Below, one piece after another: positions 46,232 to 58,200 of a stretch of 64,000 bases of DNA. Below the pieces are notes generated by a model. The model was not told the origin of the DNA. It saw nothing but the letters and a program-made list of their open reading frames with translations, and did not search any database. The DNA comes from Hydractinia symbiolongicarpus (taxonomy: Eukaryota; Cnidaria; Hydrozoa; Anthoathecata; Hydractiniidae), in the NCBI RefSeq assembly GCF_029227915.1, contig NC_079888.1, positions 14,863,001-14,927,000 on the forward strand. The letters run 5' to 3'. Position 1 is the first letter of the stretch. Each line of letters begins with the position of its first letter. The position numbers and the translations under genes were made by a program.

Positions 46232-46790
46232 GAATATTTTAACCAGAATGAGTCAGCAATTGTGCTTGGCTACACTCAGTCTTGTCTTTGGAGAGTGACG
46301 ACTCCACTTATTACCCCAGTTAAAAAAAAATAAAAAAAATAAAAAATATAATATTAGCAGGGGGGTTTGATCACACATGATCTTGTCTTTGGAGAGTAAC
46401 GACTCTATTATTACCTGAGTTAAAAATAAAGAACAGCAAAGTTGAACAGAAAGTGATCAAAGTTTATTATAAGAAGATAGGGATGTCTAGTTTCTGCTGA
46501 TGACCGTCCGCGGACGTCTTCGAGGTGACCCAGCTAGACATCTACTTAGGTTCAGAAATATTAGTTGAAACCTACCTACCCTTAGTTAAAGTTCTGTTCA
46601 TCTTTTCAAATGTGTGTGTCCTTTTTATTTTTTTATATTTTTTTAATTAATTCCTTGTAAAAAGGGAGAATTGTGCTTTTTGAGGCATGTTCTCTAGAGG
46701 AGTACAACTCTAGCTTATTTCCAAAGACCTAACAGGTTGAGTTCATCATTGCGGTGGCTTGCCACCTCTTTGTAAATTATTTTTTTTTTA
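46232..46790 (+). mobile_element. 3' region of the protease-bearing retroelement, copy C
   Basis: Two 101-bp tandem units (cores at 46286 and 46387), then the stem-loop at 46482-46542 (GATGTCTAG/CTAGACATC around CGTCCGCGGACG). Then comes a tail block at 46668-46790 that is a diverged relative of 27936-28065 and 31565-31690. No poly(A) end was identified. Confidence 0.7.
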
Positions 46791-47216
46791 CAGTTTCCTT
46801 TTCATGAAAGGTCGAATGCACGCGTTTATACTGTACTACTGGAAAAATCCACGGGTTTGCCTGTCCTTTTTAGGTACAGGTTTTTTTTTGTAAGCAACAA
46901 AAAAGAAATTAAGTGTGACTTGATATTGCTTGTTCTTATTTTTAAAGACTAAGCTGTTTATTAACAAATAACTTCGACCAAATTCACATTTAGGCTAGCT
47001 TTTACGTTTTTCATACTGAACTCACAGAACACGATAAGTATCGGAAGCTTTGGTGCTAATAAAATTTCTTATTTCTTTAACCTATTTTCAAGCTGGGAAA
47101 TGATTTTAACAATTAGCGCCAATTGCTGAATATATATTTCAAAAAATAAATTGGTCTTACAAGTTACATAAAAAGAATAAAACCCTAAAAACTATCATAT
47201 TTCTTCTTTAAAGCCT

Positions 47217-49045
47217 TATCGAAACGGCGGGAAATCGACAAAACTCTTTTACTGTTTTCTGTAGTGTGTTTTTGACGTGTGTCATAAATCTGTCGAAGTA
47301 TCTAAAATAAACAAACTACATGTTTCATAATGTGGAAAAAAAGAGCTTTAAGGCGAGAGGCCCTTTCGTTAATATAGCATTGACAAGACACGTAAAAATA
47401 GTCAAAATATATATTTTTGTACGGACTTTTCATAATAAAAAATAAAATAACATATACCTGTTACAAGCTTTACAAGGAAGAGGTTTGACTTGACCAATAT
47501 GATAAATCTTCGTGTAATAATTAAGCAGTCTAACTTGTCTTAATTTGAAAAGTCCAGCCAACTTGTCTGAAACCTAGTGCACAGCTTTCATATGACGGTC
47601 AACTTTACCTCCTATATATTGACATCTATTGAATGGACATTTCACTTCATATATTATTCTGCTATTTATTGCTATGACCTTTACAGCATCTGTACTACCA
47701 AGATGATTCTGTAGATCGCTTAGGATCTCAGTGCACCGTCGACGCACGAAGTTAATAGCCTGAATATGTCTGAAATTTATAATGCATAATATAGTAATTT
47801 CTTTAAGTAAAAAACATTTTCGCATTAACTTTCGCATTTTTAATTCAAGCAAAATTAAAATTTTGGCAATGTACAATGAACCAAAACAATAACAACAGCA
47901 AAAACAACAACAACAACTAGAGTGAATTATTTAACTACCTTGGATTGTTGTCGGCAGGAATGTTGCGAATAAATGGCAGTTCTAAATAATAAAATAATAA
48001 AAACACACAAATAGTACTTTTAAGGTAATGTTGTTATTAATACAGGACTTCCCTTATTTCTAGTATTCATTTCACACATAGATATAGTATCAAGGTAATG
48101 ATTAAAATTTCCAAATGGAAGGAGACTTAAAAAGCTAATCGATCATAAGAAGATATACAATAATTTCAGGATTACAAGCGAACAAGTAAAACAGCATAAT
48201 TAAAAAACATAAAGAATATATACGATCAAAGTGTAAGCCAATATTTAAAATGTGTATAAAATGTGACCAAAGAAATTAAAACTCGTTTATATAGATATAC
48301 AGATATTATAAAAAAAGTACCTGGATAAAAGTTTCGATCACCAGAATACTTGAACTTCTATTCATTCGATTTTAACATTGTTTTTTATTTATAATGACCT
48401 AATGAAAGAACGTATATATAGATATTTTCTCAACAAGTAACATTTTTCTTCTATTAACAGAGCGCAAATTTTACATGCCTTTATTCAATTTTGAAAATTT
48501 ATCCACACTAATGAACAAAAAAAAGAACAAAAACATATATATTTACATCATATGTATTTCAATATACATTAATATACATTCAATTTACATCAGCAGTTTC
48601 TCTTTTGGATCTGTATATTTGGATTTACGTAAAATAATGTAACAATGTGTTGTAAAATGTGCAAATTTCTCAAAGCATATTCGCAATACAAATCTATGTA
48701 TAGATAGAAAAGTATACAATTCTATGTCATAGAGACAAAAATAAACTGTATTAGTTACAATTAGATATGAGTAATTGCTGAGCTTCTCCTGATATATGGA
48801 GCACACCAGCCTCACTCAGAGCATGAAGAACGTAAGTATGTTTTACCATCCTTCGAAATTCTCCACACAACCTTACTTGGGTCACCAATGCCATATCTAC
48901 ATTCTGATAGCTTATTCAGCCACATGCCTTCAATTTTACGCCCAGTTGAAGACACTACTTTTAAAAGCCATAATGTTTCATCGTCATCAGGTTGAGCATA
49001 TACAGACAATATATGCCCAACAGTTATGTCTGATTTTGGTAACAC
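47217..49045 (-). CDS. Exons of a minus-strand zinc-finger gene
   Basis: 47939-47981 (LPFIRNIPADNNP; AG acceptor, GTAGTT donor) joins in phase to 47458-47769. The latter reads NFVRRRCTEILSDL, VKCPFNRCQYIGGKV, RHMKAVH (a C2H2 finger), an in-frame TAG at 47574, then SDKLAGLFKLRQVRLL and CKACNR before GTATAT. A further possible exon from about 47306 reads ILRQIYDTRQKH. A separate frame at 48812-49045 (ITVGHILSVYAQ, LWLLKVVSSTGRKI) has an acceptor at 49046; it may be an upstream exon or another gene. Finger style resembles the recombinase genes of this window. One stop suggests recent decay or a short isoform. Confidence 0.45.
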
Positions 49046-49438
49046 TAAACAAAAAAATATTTACTTTATGACCACATTCAATGTATTTTTTAGTTGCAAT
49101 CTCATTTTTTGCATTGCATTCCTCACATTTCTAAAATAAACAAACAGTTTTCCATAACTACGTTATGACTAAGATACTGTAATAACCCAAAATTCATTGT
49201 TAGCACATCAGAAAGTCCACAAGGATTTGCCTGTTGTAATGACCACTTTTAACACACAAAAATATGAATATTGTTATAGAAAAGGTTAATAACCTATGAA
49301 AAAATCCACCTGTTTAGGAAGATTACAGATATCAACACAAAATTCAGATTTGATTACCTTTATATATTATTTATATGTAAAGTGACTTGACGATGCTAAA
49401 GAAATAAAAAATAATGTCAATGTAAGATTTATTAAAAA

Positions 49439-49479
49439 CTGGGTTAGTGCCCCACTGCTCTGCCAACTGAGCTATCGGT
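49439..49479 (-). other. tRNA-like 5' half (box A and anticodon arm)
   Basis: On the minus strand: ACCGATAGCTCAGTTGGC, a perfect box A/D-arm, followed by a possible anticodon arm GTGGG-CCCAG with loop GCACTAA. No T-arm follows, and position 33 of the loop is C instead of T. So it is a tRNA fragment or the head of a tRNA-derived SINE and not a working tRNA. Confidence 0.35.
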
Positions 49480-52400
49480 CTGTACTGAGACAAGTTTGCA
49501 ATTGCCTTTTCTCTCACTACAGGATTGAATCCCGCATATATACATATACATATTTTTTATTTATATATAGCTATATATCTTATCAGCTAGCTGTTCGTCA
49601 AAATTTGTATATAATCTTATGTCATTAAGCTGCTCACTGAAGAGGAAACAGTGAATAAATATTGGTGACATCGATTTAAGATTTTAGATTTTTTGTGTGA
49701 AGGAGTCAGTCCCCAACTCTATTTATGAAAAATATCATTGTCAAACAGGATGAAAGTTACTTGTCAGAAAATAACAAAAATGGTTTTGACGTAAACCTGG
49801 AAGACTTACAGTAGGCACTAACTTATGTAACATACGTGTTTATGGGCACTGATTTGTCAGATAAATTTCATTTAGCAAAACTGCCTAGCTAGTCACCCAG
49901 GCCTAGGATGTGCAACAAAAAGTTTTTGTAGCGATTTACACAAAATAAACAAACAGTGGACATATTTTTTAGTTTCCACAAAGCCAGGTCAGTTATAACT
50001 ATAAAAAAGTTCAACAAAAGGTGCTAGGATAACCCCTGAGAATTTTTCACCCCTGTGCTAGCTAGCTATGGCTACACTGTGTATAACTATGTAAAAACTT
50101 ATTTGTCAATGCTAGGTATTTCATTTTAAACACAGAGTGGGTCTTAGCTAGCTAGCTAGTTTCGAATAATTTTCTTCTCTCTCTCTTTCTTACAGATTAA
50201 AATGAAGGTAGCTATAGCTAGCTAAAACTCTGTTTTATCCCAAGGTTATAAAAACATCAACCGTCATATCTTACTTTCATTGCTCAACTTGTTAGATTCA
50301 CTACTTTCTTGTCGAGATTCAGTATCTTCCATTTCTTTTATTTTTTAGAATTAATAGCTAGCTAGCTACGTATATATATTTATTCTTTGTTGTTCCTTTC
50401 GTTCGCTCCGCACGTGGTGGCTCGTTACTTTTTTTTATTAAAAGCAGAACGAGTTAATATTTGTTCTGCAAAATATGTTCTGTAAAGTAGACTAAATTAC
50501 TATCATTAACATAATATTTTTTAAATTTCAGAAAGTATGATTATCATAGTTTATTCTTGGGAGGACATGTTGGTTTTAAAACATGTACTGGGGAAGGATA
50601 TATATCAACATTCTTTAGTTTCATGAATTGTCCGTTGTATCCTATTATTAGGGAGCTTGAAAAATTACGAAGGCGGTATTCTAAGACAGCATTCCGAATT
50701 AGTTTATTCTTCTACGCATGCCAGGCCATCTTTAAAAGAATTAAAAGCCGTGTCAAAACATGTTTTCTCGGTTAATTAAATATTCAAGAGAAAATGGCTA
50801 GATTAAACTACTTGGCCGTCGCGTCGAGAATATTGACGAAATTTGAAAAATTTGGATGTATAGTGGGGGCGAGGTGCGGAAGTCCTATACACTCTCCACC
50901 GTACTTTCTTTTCATTTATATTTGGCTAATTCAGGAGTAAATGGGCCTTGCTGCGCACAGCTTGCTTACGCTCGCTTGGCTCCGCAAAAATAAGACCAAT
51001 TAAGGCAATACATCAATTTCCCGTAAAAAAAGTGTAAACAGTTGAGATAAACTTTCTTAGTGAGGCAAGCTTATTTGAGCATGAGCCCTCTAGCAGATAC
51101 GCCAGATTAAAGTCAGTCATATCGACGGAAATTACTTTTATTCAATTGTAAATGATGTTAATGAGAGATTAGAACAAAGGAGACGAAAATATTTCCTAGT
51201 TAAAGTAACGATTTACCTGTCTAAACAGAAAGGATATGTTCTAAATTAACTGCGTTCTCAGCATTTCTCAGTTCTTCTCTAAAAAACTAATTTTTCAATT
51301 TTGCATAAAATTTATTACAGCAGTTATAGCTTCTAAAACACAGGAAAAGAATAACAAAGCGAAGAAATATGTGAACTGTTGCAAAGGGTGAACTATCTTT
51401 TAAAAGCCTGTATATTACAAGCTCATGCTTGGCATACCGTTTTTAAAAATCATATTGTCAAAACAAGGTATTTTTAACGAGCCTGAAGTTTCTAGAACGA
51501 CGCAGTCGAAGCTTTTAGAGATGAAAACGATTTGAGGATTTAAGTAAACATATTTTTTTAATTTTTTTTGCCAAATGTTTGAAGCTTTTAATTAATAGAA
51601 GATTTATTTTGAAAAGGAAATAATAATTCTTGGCAGGAAAATTACAACATAAACTGTTTGAGGTATCTATGCCGAGAAATGTTACCCGAGGTTGATAAAA
51701 TTCCTTTAGAAGAGATAGATAAAACAGTTTATACTGTATTTATTAAGTGATAGCTATATTGTTTAGGTTTGTAAAAATTTGTAAAAGCTAGGTTTAGATA
51801 AAGAAAGAAAACGTTCATAAAACAATGGAATATCAATGCATAGAATGCATAAAACGCCGTTTTGCTTGTGCTCATTGTTGCAATGAATGTTAATATGAAA
51901 AACGCAGTGGATTTAAAATTTTTAACATTTATTGCTGTGTTTCAAGTAGAGTGATGCGAAGTTTCAGATATACTGCAGCTAAGTTGTTTTATAGTCTATC
52001 CGTAGCTAGCTATGTGACCAATTATTTTAGTAAAATTGCTTGTTAACAATTATAGCTACATTTTAGTTGCTATGAGATTTAAGGTCATACCGTGCTGTAT
52101 AACGCCCTTAGTGAAGGCTTTTTGACCAATCTGCGCAGCGGATTTCACGTATAAATCTGATAAAAATAGCCATCAGTTAATAAACTTGTAAATAAACGTT
52201 TTTGTAAGTATAGCAACAAATGAAACTGAAACGAAGGATGTTTTAGAGCTGTAAGAAGATAATACAAGTCCTAGTAAATCCTATGAGAATTATTAAGACC
52301 TATCAAAGATTGAAACAAAATCTATATAGGTTATGCAATATAATTTTGTTGAACATAATTTTTGTTGGTAAATATAAACAATTTTTAACAACTATAAAAG

Positions 52401-54444
52401 CATTAATTCATCACAGAAAATACTGTAACGATTGTTAAGGAAAACTTAATGGAAAATATTTTTTAGAATCTGCAAAAACATACATACTAAAACTTCATAA
52501 ACAAAAACATTTGTGGCGTGGAAGAGTGTCAAGAAAGTCCCTTGCTAGTTAGATATTAAATGGTTGGATAATATTTACCGGAGTAATTTAAAAAGTGCTT
52601 CTCCTAAATAACGTTCAGTTTCGTCCTTGGTTTCTTTCCATTGCGACAAATTATCACAAGGTAGGCCGCCATTTAAATACGATGGCGATATTATTTAATT
52701 CAAACCGCGGTCAACCTTCAGGTTATTAACACACAATGCTTCAGCGAGTTCGACCAATTATAATAATCCTATTCCTTGACACAGGTTACCATAGCGCTGC
52801 TTTCATTTCCCGTTTTGTATTAATTGAACAACATAGTGTTTACATTATAAAAAATTCTTTTGCATTGATTACAGATCACGTAAAGATTAAAACAGGTTCT
52901 TAAATATTAATCTGCCTATTTCTTGTAAACTACGTCAGCATACGCGACAACAAATCATATCAAAATTTTCCTGTGTGCCGAAAGTCAGTGTTCACACCCT
53001 TCCCTTTTCGCAATAGGTGCACATTAAGACGACGCCCTTAAGCTCGCAAACACACACAAATTGTTTCTACCCTAGGATACCCTTTTTCACTTCAATATAG
53101 AGAAAAAAACACAGTTGTCGATAATGTACCTAATTAAAGGTATGTATAAAACAAATTAATGCTCGTGATACAGTTGAAACTAGATATTTTTTGGCCGAAT
53201 AAAGATAGAATAATATGAGACTATGATCTATGGTTGGCGATGCAGGTAATAAAAATGGTAGTTTGCAAAGAATCGTAACGCCGGGAGACGTTAAAACGTT
53301 ATTGTCTAACCTGCAATATATGATACGGAACTATATAATAATTAGTCTTGGTATTAGCAACTTAATTAGATTCAATTAGGCTCGATTTATTTTAAGCTTA
53401 ACAAAGCGAGTAATGACAGAGCCAACGCAACACACTGAGCTTCTATTTTTACTTTGTTTCTTGTTGCTAAGATATTTATAAAATTCTCTGTTTGTTCTGA
53501 AACAGGATCTAGTTTTTCGAACATTGACGAAACGACCTAGACCGATCCATGAGAAATTTTGTTTCTCGCCACCTTGAGATTCTCATATCTTTATTTAAAT
53601 CCTAAAAATAACTCATTTTTATTTAAGGCAAAAAAACTTTCTCTCATTCGACTTTTTGGCACTCCGTTTTTTGTATTGTTTGATACATAAAGTAAATACC
53701 ATATAGTTAGAATCCTCCCTAAAAAGCTGACAAATGTTAAAAAAATTCAGAACTATTCTGCAAATATACTAACTGCTGCAGCAATCTTTTTGTGTTTCTT
53801 ACTTTAAAAACGAGGCATAGAATGTTAAATCGGAAAGTATAAAGCGTTTGACTACGATGAGCATATCCCTATAACGTCTTGAATGAGGAAGTTAAAATGT
53901 TGTTTTCGTAGGACTTCCATTTTTTGAACAGTGTGAGGAGAATTGTGAGGAACGTGTAATAACGTGTAAAAAGGCGCACTCTGATTATTAAAAGTGCCAT
54001 GAGAAAATTCGTTTTTTATCAAATGTTCAATCACAGTGGTGTAACAAAAGGCTGTTAAGCATCTTTTAAAATCACACATTTTATTTATCGAGAAATGCGT
54101 ATTATTAATTTTTGCATATATATAGTTTAAATTTATATATTATTATTAGTTACAATTTCTAGTAACATTATCTAATCTAAGAATATTTTCCTGCGTATTT
54201 TCATATTTATATTCTATATTCAGTTGCAGAACATTAATTTTCCGGTTCACTTTTGATTACCGAAATCTTTTCCGTTTTTGCCAATCAAGGGAAATACAGG
54301 AGAAAACGGGCGTGTGATCAGGGTAATTTTTTAGTTTTTGGCTCAATCACATAAAAACGAAGAAATAAAATGTTATACCAAGCAGCTTTCTTCAGGAGTC
54401 TTTGAAAGGCCTGAATCAAAAGTTCTACAAATAAGATAACAATC
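49480..54444. other. Long non-coding region
   Basis: Nothing firm. AGCT-rich tetramer runs at 50040-50370 recall those at 8.0-8.15 kb. A 72-codon frame at 50557-50775 (GGHVGFKTCTGEGY) begins close to the inverted 19-mer at 50534 but matches no family. 51-54.4 kb shows no repeats or exons that I could identify. Confidence 0.45.
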
Positions 54445-55265
54445 ATGATTTACTCAAAATGTTTTATTTTACTTATCCTTGCATGTTGGCAGTTGGTGAA
54501 GGTATGTGTGCATTTTTAGCTTAAATTTTACTTTTGAAGTATTGTATCGATTTTGTTTGCCTTGAGTTCCAGTAAATAGAATTTATCCCACACATAATTG
54601 CAGCTCTTTCTATTTTATTGCAGGGATCAAACCAAAAAAAAGTGTGCCAAACGAATTTTAAAGTTCGGAAATTCATCGCAGATGTGTGCATGACAAGCGA
54701 CGAAATTGACGTCACGTTAAAACCATTGGATGAAAGCCATTTGAAAGTTCTTGTAAAGTTCATTGTTTTTGTAAAAGTGCTGAATGACGACTCATCATTT
54801 AAACTCACCAGGTCAAATGCAGCAAAGCTTAAGATAGCATTGCAAAAGTACAGAAGATGTTTGGATGGCCAATCAGATTTCGCTTGTCCCAAACCAATTG
54901 TAAAGAACATAGGGAATAACAATATTGGAACGGCATTTATTACATTACAGAAACAGAAAACAAGCCTTGGTTTTGATATTACCTCCTTTGTCGTCGATTC
55001 TGAGAAAATAGGAAAGAAATCATTGATAAGGCGATCTTTGCAACATAAAAAGAATAACCAATCTGATACCTTTGCCAAAAGATGTGATCTGGGGACAGTG
55101 GCATGTCAAAAACCTGTTCAAACAACACCTGCACAAACGAAGTTACAGGCATGTGAAGCTGGAGAAATCAACTGTGGGAAAGTAAATCTTACTTTGATAG
55201 GTACACAAAAAACGCATGGAGAAAAAAAAGACAAAGACGTTCAATTGACGAATGGCATGTTGTGA
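54445..55265 (+). CDS. Secreted basic protein, two exons, paralogue 1
   Basis: join(54445..54501,54624..55265), 233 codons. Exon 1 encodes a signal peptide (MIYSKCFILLILACWQLVK); donor GTATGT, acceptor TTGCAG, phase 0. The mature part has VCQTN, ADVCMTSDEIDVTLKP, SNAAKLKIALQKY, CLDGQSDFACPKPIVKN and FDITSFVV, then a basic linker with RRS and a Cys-containing tail. The domain with four or more spaced cysteines is shared with the gene at 60.7 kb. I do not recognise the family. Dibasic sites could allow processing. Frame, splice sites and the paralogue make it a convincing host gene. Confidence 0.75.
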
Positions 55266-58200
55266 AAGTTATTAAATTTTTTGTACATGCTTTTACGGCA
55301 ATAAACTGATATATTATTGCCTCAAAATTTGATGTTGCTTGGCAACTCAATTTACAGTTTTTGAACATAACATGTGTATAATAGTAGTTATTAAATGTTG
55401 ATACGTGGACGTTTTTTATGACATATTTTCTTTTTTACTTCTAACTATCCACGCCTCTATTCCTTCACAATGGTGGTTTTTCATTGCATATATTTCTCTT
55501 ATTACCTGACTAACCTTTTGGCCTGTTTTATAGATTCTTTCCTTAGTGTTTGCATTGCAAATCGCACCGTGGGTGAGGGTGCCAATTAAGGCAGTGTGCT
55601 ATACATAAAATATTGTAAATAATACATTATTCTGAATTTTTTGTAGCAGGTAAAATGTTTTTTAAAACTTTTTGTTAGAGAGATAAATAAAAATTTGTAT
55701 TTAATTCCCTATCCGCTAATTAGAGAGTACTCCAAGGAGAGAAGTTTATTATATGAAATAAGAAGCCATTCGCTGATAGGAGTGTAATCTGCTTAACTAA
55801 ATTCTTTTATATTTGATGGTGCGTTAACTTTTCCGTTAACTAGAGGTGTGCCGTTTTAGAGTGCCCGTTAACTAAAGCGTTGACTGTATAAATACACGCC
55901 GAAATGTGATATACAATCGAAGTAAAAAGTAGCATAGTGCATACTTCATCTTTGTTTCATTTTTTTAAAAGTAGATTAACTTTGACCTATCACTTCAAAT
56001 GCTAAAAAAAGCTTGGTAGAAAGGTTTGTCAAAGGTTTATTAAGAGAGAGTAGAAAACCTTTCCAAAATTAATAAAGATGAAGATCCAACAACCGTGTGC
56101 GTAGACGGAATTGTTAGATCTAATGTCAAACTTGTACCTAACTATGCAGACTAAATATTTATTTGGGTCAGTCAAGTAGAGGGATAGCTCCAAACATCAG
56201 TGTGAATGCCTATCTTGGAGAACACAAAGAAGATACATAATGTTAAAATCAATGTATGCGTAATAATGCCTTTTTTAAAACGGATTTTCAAAATAAGTTT
56301 GCTACTTGTATCCAATTTTGTGTAAACGTCTTTATAATTTTTGCTAATTTTAGTAGAGTTCTTATAAAATACAAATAAGTGATTACAATTCACATTTCTC
56401 TGTGATGATTTTGATTGGTGTTATCATTCCCAATTAAATATATATGGATGAGTCATGCTAGCATTGATTTGTTTTCCATATCTGAAATAATTAATGTAAG
56501 AGATGTATGCATTTAGTGTTCTTGTTTACTCCTTAATGTAAATATTTGTAAGGAGAAGGTAAAAAAGTTAATTATGACGTTAATTTCGCTTTTTTAAAAT
56601 CTCTGACCTTCATTTTTATTAAAAAGGGAATTTGCAGAGGTCCATTAGCACAAAATAAAACAAAAATCTGTTTGTTTTTAGCACATACAGTATAACAATA
56701 TCAAGCGCTTCTCAATAGTTGGCAGGTAATTATATTATAAGTAGCTTATTGAGTAAATTATTTCTACCATGGAAATGCTTTCTGTTTCTAATAGTTGCAA
56801 CATGCATTAGAATTTTATTAAAGACAATACAGTGGACGGATGTGATTATCCATGGTGAAATCAGACTTTCACTTAAATTTGTTTAACCACAGTTAGACAC
56901 AAAAAATCTAGATAAAAAAGTTTGGAATCCAGAACTTTTTATACTAGAAGAAATGAATTGTATGCTCTTTTTCAATTCGTGTGTATCTTTCTGTAGCCAA
57001 GGATATAAAAAATAAAGGGACAAGTCTCTCCAATTTAAAGTGTTCCCGCTATAATAATACTGTGTAACTACTAGCAAGAAATACGCAGGTGATTTGATAT
57101 CTTCTTAAATTTTTTAATCAAGGGTAAAAATAACGATGCTCACATAGTGAACAGCGATAAGGACTTTTGATGACCCATGGAAAAGTCCGCGGTCGTAATT
57201 TTTTACCAAGGGCTTTTTCAAGGATCATCAAAAATCTACAACATAAATGTTATTACTATTATTACTACTAACTTATTAGATTTTAAAAGTATTTATGATT
57301 CAATTATCTTCAATTTAATTGTAACACGTGGCGTAAAACGCCCACAAAATGTAAATTTCACTTTTACAAATGCCTTATATTGTCGAACTTGGGAATACTT
57401 AACACAGTGAGTCTAATGAGCATAATAAAGTAATACTGACACGATAACAATTTTTAGAATTGAAAAAAAAAATAAACAAGAAATAAAAGTTAGGAGAAGA
57501 TAAGTGCATAAATACGCGGACCAAAAGTAACAATAATAATGTTTAGCAGGTCGTTATTGAATATTAATGGCCACTAAGATCGCAACAATGTGTTCTTGCC
57601 AGCCCTTTTAATTAGTAATAATTGAAAATAAATACACGTTAAAAAAAATTAGTGACCACTTTTCTTCGGACATCGTTTAAACCAGCAAGCAAGTGAATAT
57701 ATGGATGAATATCGACAATAATACCCCTGACGCTCTGCTTCGTTCAATTACTTCAGGGCAATAGGTGATTAATGATCCACAAAATGCGATGCAGGAGATT
57801 CGTGCGACGCGGGCAAATTCTACAGATATTTCCAATGAGCTAAAGTCTAATAGCTACTTTGCACTAAGAATTAATAGAACAAATATTCCCGAGATATGTA
57901 CAATGATGAATGAAATTTATACAAAAGACGAAACCGTGTATTTATTAATGGACTACTGGCTAGGCCATACTTTAATGATCACATGATGGTAGCCGCAAGT
58001 AACGATGATGGAGATTTCTTGGAATTTTCTAAAGGGTGAATTTGTGTGGATAATTTTACGGGCTTGCGATTAGTATTTCAGCATGTAATTTCTTATGTTA
58101 CCGAAATTCTTCTTTTTAAGTTGAATCGAAATGCATCCGAAAAAGCTATAGTTAAATATAGATTTGTGTGTTTTTCGTGTGTTACTCTTTCAGGTCAGAC

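Noticed and set aside
53852-54079. Minus-strand 75-codon frame
   Set aside because: No splice sites, no motif and no similarity to anything in the window; such a length is expected by chance.
54521-55078. Minus-strand 185-codon frame
   Set aside because: Antisense to exon 2 of secreted paralogue 1, where the plus strand has a signal peptide, an intron and a paralogue.
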